NCBI GenBank assembly: GCA_002396085.1
Contig: DGWI01000033.1
Location: 12,431-76,430, forward strand
Length of the DNA stretch: 64,000 nt
Direction of reading: 5' to 3'
DNA from: Porphyromonadaceae bacterium UBA4262
Lineage (GTDB): Bacteria > Bacteroidota > Bacteroidia > Bacteroidales > Muribaculaceae
Made by a program: the position numbers and the translations under genes. Below are positions 1-7,634 of this stretch, piece after piece. Every line of letters begins with the position of its first letter. Positions within the stretch are counted from its first letter, which is position 1. The notes beneath the pieces are model-generated. The model was not told the DNA's origin and did not search any database. It was given only the letters and a program-made list of their open reading frames with translations.

Positions 1-1
1 C

Positions 2-838
2 AACCGACTGAAGGCGCTGGAAAACGATGGCGGCAACATGGCGAAAATCAAACAGTTGGCCGGCTCACTGGCACAGCATGTCGAGCGCGACATGACCCAG
101 TACTTGCAGAGCCAGTCGGCACAACAGGAACAATTGGCACCCGTTGACACGGCTCCCCCCATGCCCGACACCCTCGCAGTGACCGATGTGCCTCAAGAGC
201 CTGCCGAACAGCAGAAGAGTGGCCTGAACGGGCATCTGCTGTTTGACATATTGCTGGCATTGCTGGCACTGGGCGGCTTGGCCACGGCACTACTCACTCG
301 CACCGAACTCAAGAAACTGCGTCATGCCACACGGTCGGAACTTGAAACAACCAACGAGAACATGCAACAACTGGCCAACGATGTGTCGCAACACGTCAAG
401 GCATTGCTGCAGCGAGTGGGCAACATCGAGGCCAACCAGCGGGTGATGAAACCACGACATGTTGAGCATGTGCACACCGATCATGTCGTGCATGAGCAAC
501 ACCCTACCGAGGCAGCGACCCACACCTTCTATCTATCAAAACCTGACGAGAACGACTGCTTCAACCGTGCCAGTGATCAGTTTGAACTGGGCAACTCGCT
601 GTTTGAACTCACCACCACCGATGGTGTGCATGGCACCTACCAAGTGATTGACAACCGCGACGTGCATCGCTTTGCCCTGATGATGCCCACCGAGAACCTG
701 ACGCGGGCCTGCTCGGGCAACGCCATTCAGATGTCGGCTGGCATGACTCGCATCGTCACCGATCGTCCTGGCGAGGCTGTGCTCGACAACGGTCAGTGGC
801 GCATCATCGTCAAGGCCATCATCCACTACGAAGCATAA
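2..838 (+). CDS. Membrane protein with coiled coil, 5' end outside window
   Basis: The reading frame is open back to base 2, so the gene probably begins left of the window; the ATG at 38 is only the first methionine visible. Counted from that ATG there is a Gln/Pro-rich stretch (about 20-60), one membrane segment (66-87, HLLFDILLALLALGG...), a likely coiled coil (88-135), a His-rich linker (137-162) and a compact C-terminal domain of about 100 residues rich in beta-type sequence. The layout suggests a single-pass membrane protein with a soluble C-terminal domain. I do not recognise the family. A short purine-rich heptad run and a hairpin separate it from the next gene. Confidence 0.75.
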   Translation, partial: NRLKALENDGGNMAKIKQLAGSLAQHVERDMTQYLQSQSAQQEQLAPVDTAPPMPDTLAVTDVPQEPAEQQKSGLNGHLLFDILLALLALGGLATALLTRTELKKLRHATRSELETTNENMQQLANDVSQHVKALLQRVGNIEANQRVMKPRHVEHVHTDHVVHEQHPTEAATHTFYLSKPDENDCFNRASDQFELGNSLFELTTTDGVHGTYQVIDNRDVHRFALMMPTENLTRACSGNAIQMSAGMTRIVTDRPGEAVLDNGQWRIIVKAIIHYEA

Positions 839-839
839 T

Positions 840-903
840 CTAGAAGCGAGAAGCAAGAAACAAGAAGCAGTAATAAGAATAGAGCCGCGTAGTTCGCGGC
901 TCT
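840..903 (+). repeat. Short heptad run followed by a hairpin
   Basis: After the stop there is a purine-rich run with about 7-bp period (gagaagc, aagaaac, aagaagc), then a perfect hairpin: 881-889 AGAGCCGCG, loop TAGTT, 895-903 CGCGGCTCT. No U-tract follows and the next start is only 12 bases on, so it is a weak terminator at best. It may instead be a structured leader of the zinc-ribbon gene. Confidence 0.5.
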
Positions 904-914
904 GCCTCGGAATA

Positions 915-1403
915 ATGAACTGGAAGTGTCCAAATTGTGGTAAACGACTCGAGTTCTCGACCGAGCAATTGGTCGAGACTCGTGGTGTTGTGGTGTGCCC
1001 ACAGTGCCTATCAAGCGAACAGGTGCCGGGCTATGATGCGCCTCAGGCTAAGCGCAATTCACCCTCATCACAACCTTCTCGACCTCCACAACAACCCTCA
1101 TTGGCACCATCATCATCATTACAAAGCAAAGTGAACACTCCTCCACCACATAAGTCGCGCCCAACCCCGCCTCAACATCGCTCACGAGTCATCAACTTCA
1201 CTGGCGACACTGGCTCATCAACAAGAGAGGCCACCCAACCTAGACCCAAAAAGAGCGGAGGCAAAAAGAAAAAAGCCAAGTCATCCGGCAAGGGATGCTT
1301 GGCTCCTAAATCATCGCTGGGCTGCCTGTGGCGATCGGTGGTCTACACCCTGCTCCTGCTCATCGTCTACATCATCTTCGGTCTTCTGATGCAAGGATTG
1401 TAG
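915..1403 (+). CDS. Zinc-ribbon membrane protein
   Basis: 162 residues. The N-terminus is a zinc ribbon with two CxxC pairs, C5/C8 (CPNC) and C28/C31 (CPQC). Residues 40-110 are Ser/Pro/Gln-rich and look disordered. A Lys-rich patch (about 112-128) precedes a C-terminal hydrophobic helix (about 140-160), giving a tail-anchored layout with the ribbon probably in the cytoplasm. A role in recruiting or sensing is possible, but nothing in the sequence fixes it. The product is a hypothetical zinc-ribbon domain protein. Confidence 0.75.
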   Translation: MNWKCPNCGKRLEFSTEQLVETRGVVVCPQCLSSEQVPGYDAPQAKRNSPSSQPSRPPQQPSLAPSSSLQSKVNTPPPHKSRPTPPQHRSRVINFTGDTGSSTREATQPRPKKSGGKKKKAKSSGKGCLAPKSSLGCLWRSVVYTLLLLIVYIIFGLLMQGL

Positions 1404-1420
1404 AGCGAAACCTTTACACG

Positions 1421-2077
1421 CTATAACTTCTCGCCGTAGAGCAGATCGCCGGCATCACCCAGACCGGGGACGATGTAACTGTGCGCATTGAGCACATGGT
1501 CTAGGTCACAGGTCCAGATAGTTGTGCGGTCGGCAGGCAGGGTCTGCTTGACCCAGTCAACGGCCTGATCGGTGGCAATGACACTAGCCACATGGATGTG
1601 AGCCGGCATGCCACGGGTGATGAGCGCACGATAAGCAAGTTCCATTGATCGGCCTGTAGCCAGCATGGGATCGGTGATAATCAGTGTCTTGCCCTCGATG
1701 CTGGGACTGGCCAAATACTCAATGTGTACGTCAAACTCATCGCTGCCGTCACGATACTGGCGGTAGGCACTGACAAAGGCGTTCTCGGCAGTGTCAAAGT
1801 AACTCAAGAACCCATCGTGCAATGCCAATCCGGCTCGCAGGATAGTCGCCACAACCAGTTGGCTCGAGATAATGGGAGTTTGTGCCGTTGCCAGTGGGGT
1901 CTCGGTGGCTATAATATTGTAATCGAGACGTTTAGAGATTTCGTATGCCATGATTTGCCCCAGACGATGAACATTGGCACGAAAGCGCATGCGGTCTTGC
2001 TGTATGTTGCGGTCGCGCAGTTGGCGCATGAAGTGACTGACCAGTGAGTGCTGGTCGCAGAGGTTAATAAATTCCAT
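1421..2077 (-). CDS. upp: Uracil phosphoribosyltransferase
   Basis: 218 residues, normal family length. It would convert uracil and PRPP to UMP in pyrimidine salvage, in the cytoplasm. The PRPP-binding loop is clear at about 133-145 (IITDPMLATGRSM), and the C-terminus has the uracil-binding YIVPGLGDAGDLLYG signature. The VVATILRAG segment near 75-83 is also typical. The gene stands alone, convergent with the zinc-ribbon gene, with only 17 bases between the stops. The start is the ATG at 2077; the upstream gap contains heptad-like CATTGTG/AATTGTG repeats rather than an obvious TAnnTTTG promoter. Confidence 0.95.
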   Translation of the reverse strand: MEFINLCDQHSLVSHFMRQLRDRNIQQDRMRFRANVHRLGQIMAYEISKRLDYNIIATETPLATAQTPIISSQLVVATILRAGLALHDGFLSYFDTAENAFVSAYRQYRDGSDEFDVHIEYLASPSIEGKTLIITDPMLATGRSMELAYRALITRGMPAHIHVASVIATDQAVDWVKQTLPADRTTIWTCDLDHVLNAHSYIVPGLGDAGDLLYGEKL

Positions 2078-2084
2078 AAATCAT

Positions 2085-2152
2085 ATGTAAAATGCATAAT
2101 GACAAAGAGGCTTGAACGTGCTCATTGTGCATCATGCATTGTCAATTGTGAA
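2085..2152. repeat. Degenerate heptad repeats between upp and the EEP gene
   Basis: The second half of the gap is made of 7-bp related words such as cattgtg, catcatg, cattgtc, aattgtg. It belongs to the class of short-period intergenic repeats found across this window. Confidence 0.45.
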
Positions 2153-3235
2153 TTAAAACTGAACTTCCTTGGCTAGATAGATAATGGTGGGGAAGTGGTC
2201 GCTGTAGCCATTCAAGAATACACCGCCCGAGTAGGTTCGCAACGGGTAGCCCTGTCGGTCGCCCTCGCGCGTCTTGAGGAACTCGCGGTTGAGCACCTCG
2301 GCGCGCAGGAAGGTGAGTTGCGGCTTCTCCTTGCTGTCGTAGTATTTGGTAAAGAAGCCCGTCATCATGATTTGGTCAAACAGGTTCCAGCCGCCCTTGT
2401 AGGCCAACGTGCCGACACCTCGGTCCAGAATCTTCCACCAGGGGTTGTACACATCGTCATAATCATCTACATCCTTGATGTCGCGGTGTCCTTCCAAGAC
2501 CTTGGCGCAACTGGGATCCTGCGGGTCATCGTTAAGGTCGCCCATGAAGATGATGCCCTGGTTGGGATCGTCGCGCAACAGCGAGTCGATGGTCTGACGC
2601 GCCATCTCGGCGGCAGCCTCACGCAGGTAACTCGACTGTTCCTGCCCGCCCAGTCGTGAGGGCCAGTGATTGACCAACACGCTCACCTTGTCGCCAGCCA
2701 ACATGCCAGTCACACACAACTGGTCGCGCGTGCGGAAGTTGTCGCTGAACTGGTCACCATAGCCCAGTTCGTCGAAGTAGCGTTTCTCCAGTCGCTGGTT
2801 GGTGACATTGAGCACCTTGAACAGACGCGGGTTGTAGAGCAAACCCACATCCACGCCACGGCGGTCGGGACCATCGTGGTGCACTACCTGGTAACGACGG
2901 TTCTTGATTTCGGGCTGCCGCACCAAGTCATCGAGCACACTCTTGTTTTCGATCTCGCTCACACCGATGATGGCAGGTCCATCGGGCGTGCCGGGAGTGG
3001 TGATTTGCGCGATGGCGTAGGCCATGTTGTGTTGCTTCTGCCAGTACTTCTCATGGTTCCACTGGCGCGCACCACTGGGCGAGAACTCCAGGTCATAGGA
3101 CCCGTTAGTATTGATGGTGTCGAACAGATTCTCCAGGTTGTAGAACATCACACCATACAGGTTGTATTGCCGGTCTTGTGCCAGGGCTGGCAACAGCAAC
3201 AATGCCGCCACGGCTATCAGTGCAAATTTCTTCAT
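2153..3235 (-). CDS. Secreted endonuclease/exonuclease/phosphatase family protein
   Basis: 360 residues with a classical signal peptide (residues 1-19, ending ALAQ), so exported. EEP-fold landmarks appear in order: FYNLENLFD near the N-terminus, the metal-binding Glu in GVSEIEN, HHDGPDRRGVDVGLLYN, LVNHWPSR, the catalytic MGDLNDDP and the C-terminal SDHFP. Family members cut phosphodiester or phosphomonoester bonds with Mg2+. An exported Bacteroidales member could act on extracellular nucleic acid or phosphorylated ligands, but the substrate is not determinable. A TATCTTTG promoter element lies at 3263-3270 on this strand, 28 bases before the start. Confidence 0.85.
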   Translation of the reverse strand: MKKFALIAVAALLLLPALAQDRQYNLYGVMFYNLENLFDTINTNGSYDLEFSPSGARQWNHEKYWQKQHNMAYAIAQITTPGTPDGPAIIGVSEIENKSVLDDLVRQPEIKNRRYQVVHHDGPDRRGVDVGLLYNPRLFKVLNVTNQRLEKRYFDELGYGDQFSDNFRTRDQLCVTGMLAGDKVSVLVNHWPSRLGGQEQSSYLREAAAEMARQTIDSLLRDDPNQGIIFMGDLNDDPQDPSCAKVLEGHRDIKDVDDYDDVYNPWWKILDRGVGTLAYKGGWNLFDQIMMTGFFTKYYDSKEKPQLTFLRAEVLNREFLKTREGDRQGYPLRTYSGGVFLNGYSDHFPTIIYLAKEVQF

Positions 3236-3261
3236 AGCAATTGCAGTTTAATGTTATTTCG

Positions 3262-3382
3262 GCAAAGATACGAAAATTTGTGCGAACCGAATACAAAAAC
3301 AACAATTTATTTTGATTTTGTTGTGGCGCAGCCAAATTTATTTAATAAGCGAGCCAAAGACAAAATAAAATCGCATTTTTTG
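3262..3382 (-). repeat. Left copy of ~120-bp inverted repeat with outward promoter
   Basis: This AT-rich segment matches, in reverse complement, 4925-5045 with few differences. Shared blocks include the -7 element (TATCTTTG here, TACCTTTG there), CGAAAATTTGTGC, CCGAATACAAAAACAAC, TTTATTTTGATTTTGTTG, the AATAAGCGAG block and a run containing ATCGCATTTTTT. The -7 end faces outward, toward the EEP gene. Confidence 0.8.
3263..3270 (-). promoter_or_regulatory. -7 promoter element for the EEP gene
   Basis: Reads TATCTTTG on the minus strand, the Bacteroidota -7 consensus, 28 bases upstream of the start at 3235. Confidence 0.65.
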
Positions 3383-3422
3383 TTTTTCAGAGCGTAAGCA
3401 TCCTGGACATAGCCAACGATGC

Positions 3423-3461
3423 AAAAAAAATGCCAATCAGCAGATGTGATTGGCATTTTTT
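3423..3461 (-). terminator. Intrinsic terminator downstream of kbl
   Basis: The arms AAAAAATGCCAATCA and TGATTGGCATTTTTT pair perfectly around a 7-nt loop (3440-3446), with A/T runs on both sides, so it can work in both directions. It lies about 70 bases past the kbl stop. Confidence 0.8.
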
Positions 3462-3533
3462 AGCATAAGCGTCAAGAATCAAGATACGAGAATCAAGTCT
3501 TAATTCTTAATTCTAAATTCTCAATGACTAGTC

Positions 3534-4724
3534 TCACTTGATGCAACCCAGTTCGCGGCCCACTTTGATAAAGGCTGCGATGGCCTTGTCGAGGTGCTCA
3601 CGCTCGTGACCGGCACTCAACTGCACACGGATGCGAGCCTGACCCTTGGGCACAACAGGATAATAGAAACCGGTGACGTAGATGCCCTCTTCCTGCATAC
3701 GGGCAGCGAAGTCCTGCGACAACTTGGCATCGTAGAGCATCACAGCGCAGATGGCGCTCTGGGTGGGCTTGATGTCGAAGCCGGCAGCCATCATCTTGTC
3801 GCGGAAGTAGTTGACATTGTCGACCAGTTTGTCATGCAGGGCGTTGCTCTCCTTGAGCATCTTGAACATCTCGATAGATGCACCGACGATGCCTGGAGCA
3901 ATCGAGTTGCTGAACAGATAGGGACGGCTGCGCTGACGCAGCATGTCGATAATCTCCTTGCGGCCAGTGGTGAAACCACCCATAGCACCGCCGAATGCCT
4001 TGCCCAGCGTGCCGGTGAAGATGTCGATGCGTCCATAGAGGTCAAACTGCTCGGCTACGCCGTGGCCAGTCTTGCCCACGACACCTGCCGAGTGCGACTC
4101 GTCGACCATGACCAGTGCATCATACTTCTCGGCCAGATCACAGATCTTGTCCATGGGAGCCACATTGCCGTCCATCGAGAACACACCGTCGGTGGCGATG
4201 ACACGGAAGCGCTGCTCCTGAGCCTGCTTGAGGCACTCCTCGAGTTCGGCCATGTCGGCGTTGGCATAGCGATAACGTTTTGCTTTGCACAGACGCACAC
4301 CGTCGATGATCGAAGCGTGGTTCAGTGCATCGCTGATGATGGCATCCTGGTCGGTCAGCAGAGCCTCGAACAGACCGCCGTTGGCATCGAAGCACGATCC
4401 GTAGAGGATAGCGTCATCGGTGTGGAAATAATCGGCGATGGCAGCCTCCAGATCCTTGTGCAGATCCTGCGTGCCGCAGATGAAGCGGACGCTCGACATG
4501 CCGTAGCCATGAGACTTCATAGCCTCGGTGGCTGCAGTGATCAGACGCTGGTTGTTCGACAGGCCCAGATAGTTGTTGGCACAGAAATTCAGCACGTCGC
4601 TGTCGGGGCGCACCTTGATGGCAGCACGCTGCTCAGTGGTGATGATACGTTCGTTCTTGTAGAGTCCGGCAGCTTGGATGTCGGCCAGTTCCTGCGTGAG
4701 GAACTCTTTCATTTTACCATACAT
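3534..4724 (-). CDS. kbl: Glycine C-acetyltransferase (2-amino-3-ketobutyrate CoA ligase)
   Basis: 396 residues from the chosen start at 4724; the frame runs on to 4865, but that stretch is low-complexity repeat and unlike the family. A start at 4712 (MKEFLTQEL) is equally possible. This PLP enzyme cleaves 2-amino-3-ketobutyrate with CoA to glycine and acetyl-CoA. The PLP lysine is K242 in TGTLGKAFGG, the PLP-contacting Asp is in VDESHSAG (D208), and ATDGVFSMDG precedes it. The gene is divergent from the L-threonine dehydrogenase gene, which makes its substrate, so the pair forms the two-step threonine degradation route. It is bracketed by inverted copies of a 120-bp repeat. Confidence 0.93.
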   Translation of the reverse strand: MYGKMKEFLTQELADIQAAGLYKNERIITTEQRAAIKVRPDSDVLNFCANNYLGLSNNQRLITAATEAMKSHGYGMSSVRFICGTQDLHKDLEAAIADYFHTDDAILYGSCFDANGGLFEALLTDQDAIISDALNHASIIDGVRLCKAKRYRYANADMAELEECLKQAQEQRFRVIATDGVFSMDGNVAPMDKICDLAEKYDALVMVDESHSAGVVGKTGHGVAEQFDLYGRIDIFTGTLGKAFGGAMGGFTTGRKEIIDMLRQRSRPYLFSNSIAPGIVGASIEMFKMLKESNALHDKLVDNVNYFRDKMMAAGFDIKPTQSAICAVMLYDAKLSQDFAARMQEEGIYVTGFYYPVVPKGQARIRVQLSAGHEREHLDKAIAAFIKVGRELGCIK

Positions 4725-4758
4725 AGTTATTATAGGTTTTAGTTTTTTGGTTTTCTCT

Positions 4759-4810
4759 GCTAGAAGCTCTAGACACACTAGATATTCTAGACAATCTAGA
4801 CGATTAGAGG
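4759..4810. repeat. TCTAGANNN nonamer array upstream of kbl
   Basis: Five to six 9-bp units: gctagaagc, tctagacac, actagatat, tctagacaa, tctagacga, then a decayed unit. It lies 35 bases upstream of the kbl start, in its probable leader. Confidence 0.8.
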
Positions 4811-4924
4811 CACAAAGTTCCGAATTTTTCTTGACATGAGAAAAAAAACTGCCTAAAAAGTGCAAAATTGCCGTGGTTTTTCGTACCGTTGGCTGCGCCC
4901 AAGATACTTCCGCTCGGAAGAGCC

Positions 4925-5045
4925 AAAAAAAATGCGATTTTTTTTGCTCTTCCCTCGCTTATTGAATAAATTTGGCTGCACCTCAACAAAATCAAAATAA
5001 ATTGTTGTTTTTGTATTCGGTTTGCACAAATTTTCGTACCTTTGC
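4925..5045 (+). repeat. Right copy of ~120-bp inverted repeat with outward promoter
   Basis: Near reverse complement of 3262-3382. The -7 element TACCTTTG (5037-5044) forms the outward end and points into tdh. The two copies enclose kbl. Confidence 0.8.
5037..5044 (+). promoter_or_regulatory. -7 promoter element for tdh
   Basis: TACCTTTG, 58 bases before the ATG at 5103. It supports that ATG over the in-frame ATG at 5022, which lies upstream of the promoter. Confidence 0.7.
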
Positions 5046-5102
5046 AACCGTCTTAGTGACACCATTAACAATAATACAATTATCTACGTAAGAATAAAGA
5101 CG

Positions 5103-6059
5103 ATGAAAAACGTGTTAGTTATCGGCTCGACGGGTCAGATTGGCTCGGAGTTGACTATGAAATTGAGAGGCATCTACGGCAACGGCAATGTCGTGGCTGG
5201 TTACATCAAGGGCGCAGAGCCTAAAGGCGAACTATTGGAATCAGGACCAGCCGAGTTGGTTGATATCACCAATGCAGAGCAGATTGCCGATGCCGTGCGC
5301 AAGTACAAGGTTGACACCATCTATAACTTGGCAGCGCTGCTCAGCGCAGTTGCCGAGGCTAAGCCACTGTTGGCATGGAAGATTGGCATCGGTGGCCTGA
5401 TGAATACCCTGGAGGTGGCCCGCGAACTGAAGTGCGCCGTGTTCACTCCGAGTTCGATTGGTTCGTTTGGCCCTAACGCTCCCAAGGACGGCACTCCGCA
5501 AGACACCATCCAGCAGCCGCGCACCATGTATGGCGTGACCAAGGTTTCGGGCGAGTTGCTCAGCAACTACTATGCGCTGAAGTTCGGCGTTGACACCCGT
5601 TCGGTGCGCTTCCCGGGTCTGATCAGTTATGTCACTCCTCCGGGTGGCGGCACAACTGACTATGCTGTCGATATCTACTACAGCGCCGTCAAGGGCGAGA
5701 AATTCATCTGCCCCATCCAGAAGGGCACCTTCATGGACATGATGTACATGCCCGACGCCCTGCGTGCAGCCATCGAGATCATGGAAGCCAATCCCGAGCG
5801 TCTGGTACACCGCAACTCGTTCAACATTGCCTCGATGAGTTTCGATCCCGAGATCATCTACAACAAGATCAAGGAATATGTGCCCGACTTTGAGATGGTC
5901 TATGAGGTTGACCCGCTGCGTCAAGGCATCGCCGAGAGTTGGCCCAACCGCCTGGACGACACATGCGCTCGCATGGAGTGGGACTGGAAGCCCGAGTATG
6001 ACCTCGATGCCATGACCCGCGACATGCTCGAGAAACTCCGCATCAAGTTCGGCAAGTAA
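5103..6059 (+). CDS. tdh: L-threonine 3-dehydrogenase, SDR/GalE-like type
   Basis: 318 residues. It is the NAD-dependent epimerase-like (extended SDR) form of threonine dehydrogenase, not the zinc MDR form. It oxidises L-threonine to 2-amino-3-ketobutyrate, the substrate of the divergent kbl product. The Rossmann motif GSTGQIG is at 8-14, the catalytic YxxxK is Y143/K147 in MYGVTKVSGE, and the upstream Ser pair is SSIGSFG (118-124). Residue content around FPGLISYVTPPGGG and TDYAVDIYY matches the known short-chain TDH group. The start at 5103 is chosen because the promoter at 5037-5044 lies between it and the earlier in-frame ATG. Confidence 0.9.
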   Translation: MKNVLVIGSTGQIGSELTMKLRGIYGNGNVVAGYIKGAEPKGELLESGPAELVDITNAEQIADAVRKYKVDTIYNLAALLSAVAEAKPLLAWKIGIGGLMNTLEVARELKCAVFTPSSIGSFGPNAPKDGTPQDTIQQPRTMYGVTKVSGELLSNYYALKFGVDTRSVRFPGLISYVTPPGGGTTDYAVDIYYSAVKGEKFICPIQKGTFMDMMYMPDALRAAIEIMEANPERLVHRNSFNIASMSFDPEIIYNKIKEYVPDFEMVYEVDPLRQGIAESWPNRLDDTCARMEWDWKPEYDLDAMTRDMLEKLRIKFGK

Positions 6060-6201
6060 TCACGAGTTCTTTTTTCACGAATTTTTCTATCAGGAATTTA
6101 AGGAATTAAAGAATTTTCTCTATTCTCGTTCTCTTTATCACGAATTATCGAATTTGAGAATTTTGTTTTGCGATAAATAAGAACATAAGGACATTAATAG
6201 C

Positions 6202-6226
6202 ACCGCCTGGCTGCGAGCCAGGCGGT
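6202..6226. terminator. GC-rich hairpin between tdh and the truncated TPR gene
   Basis: Perfect 11-bp arms ACCGCCTGGCT and AGCCAGGCGGT around GCG. There is no T-run after it, so it may be a REP-like palindrome rather than a terminator. The two genes converge on it. Confidence 0.5.
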
Positions 6227-6291
6227 ACTCGTCTACATTATAATCTGCGTGAGACTTAATAAACACAAATCTCCACAAATTATCAAAAATT

Positions 6292-6699
6292 CTATGAGGC
6301 CACCATCGGCCTAGATTTAATGATAATTTTTTCTGCTTTGAGAATATAACGATTCGCCATCTGATAGTCAAAATATTGTTGTAGATATAGGTTTGCCACA
6401 CCCACGGTTGCTCCACAACTGAACTTTTTCTCTTTCTCTGATTGTCCCTCGCTGTAGCGATTGGACAATATCATGAAACACACCAGTGCACTATCCACCT
6501 TGTCGGAGTGCCAATAGGCATTGCCCATGTCAAGCAGCGTCTGACTGGGCAAGCCCTTCCAGCGGTCATAGTTCGGCATTCGTGCCGCCTCGGCAGCATA
6601 GGCTGTAGCCGCAGTGCAAACTAGCACTAGCCACACAAACATGTTTCGCATTAGTTTGTTTGTCCGATTCATTAGCATTGCTTGAAAAATTTTTTGCAT
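6292..6699 (-). pseudogene. Truncated N-terminus of an exported TPR-type protein
   Basis: 135 residues (a start at 6651, MRNMFVWLV, is more natural). A signal peptide (VWLVLVCTAATAYA) is followed by a helical stretch with TPR character: LLDMGNAYWHSDKVDSALVCF and GVANLYLQQYFDYQMANRY. In Bacteroidales this arrangement usually opens a much longer sensor with TPRs, a membrane helix and a kinase or DNA-binding domain. Here the frame stops just after KAEKI and nothing similar follows downstream. I therefore read it as the remnant of a truncated regulator, though a genuine short protein cannot be excluded. Confidence 0.5.
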
Positions 6700-6805
6700 T
6701 TTTTGCTAGACATAATCAAATGATTGGGCTGGCTAGACTAAGTGAGGGTCCCACTCATCATCGCTGCAAAAGGTATTTTTTCTTATGTTCTTATGTCTAG
6801 TTGCA

Positions 6806-7510
6806 CTACTGGCGGAGGAGTGCGATGAGGTCGGCGACACCCTCGGTGGCTTTCTTGGGGATGACGGTGACCCACGAGGGCACTGCGGCGGGATTGGGGT
6901 CTATATAATAAATAGGTGTACCTTGCTTGGCATACTGCAACAAGGCAGCAGCGGGATAGACCACCAGCGAGGTGCCGATGATGACAAGGATGTCGGCTTG
7001 CTGCACCAGTTCGCAGGCTGGCTCAAAGTTGGGCACGCTCTCGCCGAAGAACACGATGTGAGGCCGCACCGCATCGCCGTAGGGGTCACGGGTGTCGACG
7101 GTGGTTTCCAGCCCCTTGTCGGTGAGTTGGTCGCACGGCAGGGCGTAGACACGCTCGGGATGCCGCATCGAGCGCACCTTCATCAATTCGCCATGCAGGT
7201 GCAGCACGTTCTTAGACCCGGCACGCTCATGCAGGTCGTCGACATTCTGTGTGATGACATGCACATCGAAGTCCTTCTCCAGTTCCACCAGCCCCTTGTG
7301 CGCGGCATTGGGCATCACACCAGCCGTCATCTTCTTGCGCATGTTGCTATAGAACTCATGAATGAGTGGTGGATTGGCGGCAAAGCCCTCGGCGCTAGCC
7401 ACCTCCATCACGGGATAGTTGTCCCACAGACCTCCCGCGTCACGATAGGTCATCATTCCACTCTCGGCACTGATGCCGGCTCCGGTCGATACTACTAGTT
7501 TCTTCATCAT
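6806..7510 (-). CDS. cobB: Sir2-family NAD-dependent protein deacylase
   Basis: 234 residues from 7510. The earlier in-frame start (7540) overlaps the -7 element at 7538-7545, so it cannot be used. NAD-binding motifs are intact: TGAGISAESGMMTYRD (9-24), TQNVDDLHERAG (87-98), catalytic H106 in LHLHGELM and GTSLVVYPAA (179-188). The zinc-binding Cys4 module is missing; only C126 and C166 occur after the catalytic His. The YxxR motif that favours succinyl-lysine in CobB/SIRT5 is not cleanly present (FYSNMRKK has Arg one place late). Acyl preference is therefore open. It probably removes acyl groups from lysines using NAD. Confidence 0.9.
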   Translation of the reverse strand: MMKKLVVSTGAGISAESGMMTYRDAGGLWDNYPVMEVASAEGFAANPPLIHEFYSNMRKKMTAGVMPNAAHKGLVELEKDFDVHVITQNVDDLHERAGSKNVLHLHGELMKVRSMRHPERVYALPCDQLTDKGLETTVDTRDPYGDAVRPHIVFFGESVPNFEPACELVQQADILVIIGTSLVVYPAAALLQYAKQGTPIYYIDPNPAAVPSWVTVIPKKATEGVADLIALLRQ

Positions 7511-7537
7511 CGTCAATAGTTTTATGGATTGAACGAG

Positions 7538-7545
7538 CAAAGATA
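7538..7545 (-). promoter_or_regulatory. -7 promoter element for the Sir2 gene
   Basis: TATCTTTG on the minus strand, 27 bases upstream of the start at 7510. Confidence 0.6.
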
Positions 7546-7550
7546 CAATT

Positions 7551-7603
7551 TTTTCGGCAGAAAATCAAATGCAAACCAAGAAAAACACTTACCTTTGCAG
7601 GAT
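7551..7603 (+). repeat. 53-bp perfect direct repeat, copy 1, carrying a promoter
   Basis: Identical over all 53 bases to 8269-8321. It contains a TACCTTTG -7 element at 7590-7597 that would drive the decayed YhcG gene. Confidence 0.92.
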
Positions 7604-7634
7604 TTCAAACTACAAGTCATTTCACTCAAGCACA

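Larger units (their letters stand above)
4725..5102. other. 378-bp divergent intergenic region between kbl and tdh
   Basis: Contains, left to right, a TCTAGANNN array (4759-4810), an AT-rich stretch, a small palindrome near 4907-4920 (CTTCCGCTCGGAAG), the right copy of the 120-bp inverted repeat (4925-5045) and the tdh promoter. I see no gene here and no clear TAnnTTTG element for kbl. Confidence 0.7.

Noticed and set aside
3594..4742. 382-residue ORF antisense to kbl
   Set aside because: It is the complement of a well-supported PLP enzyme, has no family motif and no promoter. Other long antisense ORFs (for example over the TonB receptor, GH3, FKBP and SusC genes) were rejected for the same reason.
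6138..6416. 92-residue ORF beside the truncated TPR gene
   Set aside because: It overlaps that gene in another frame and its composition (Trp/Ile/Phe-rich, no pattern) does not look like a protein.
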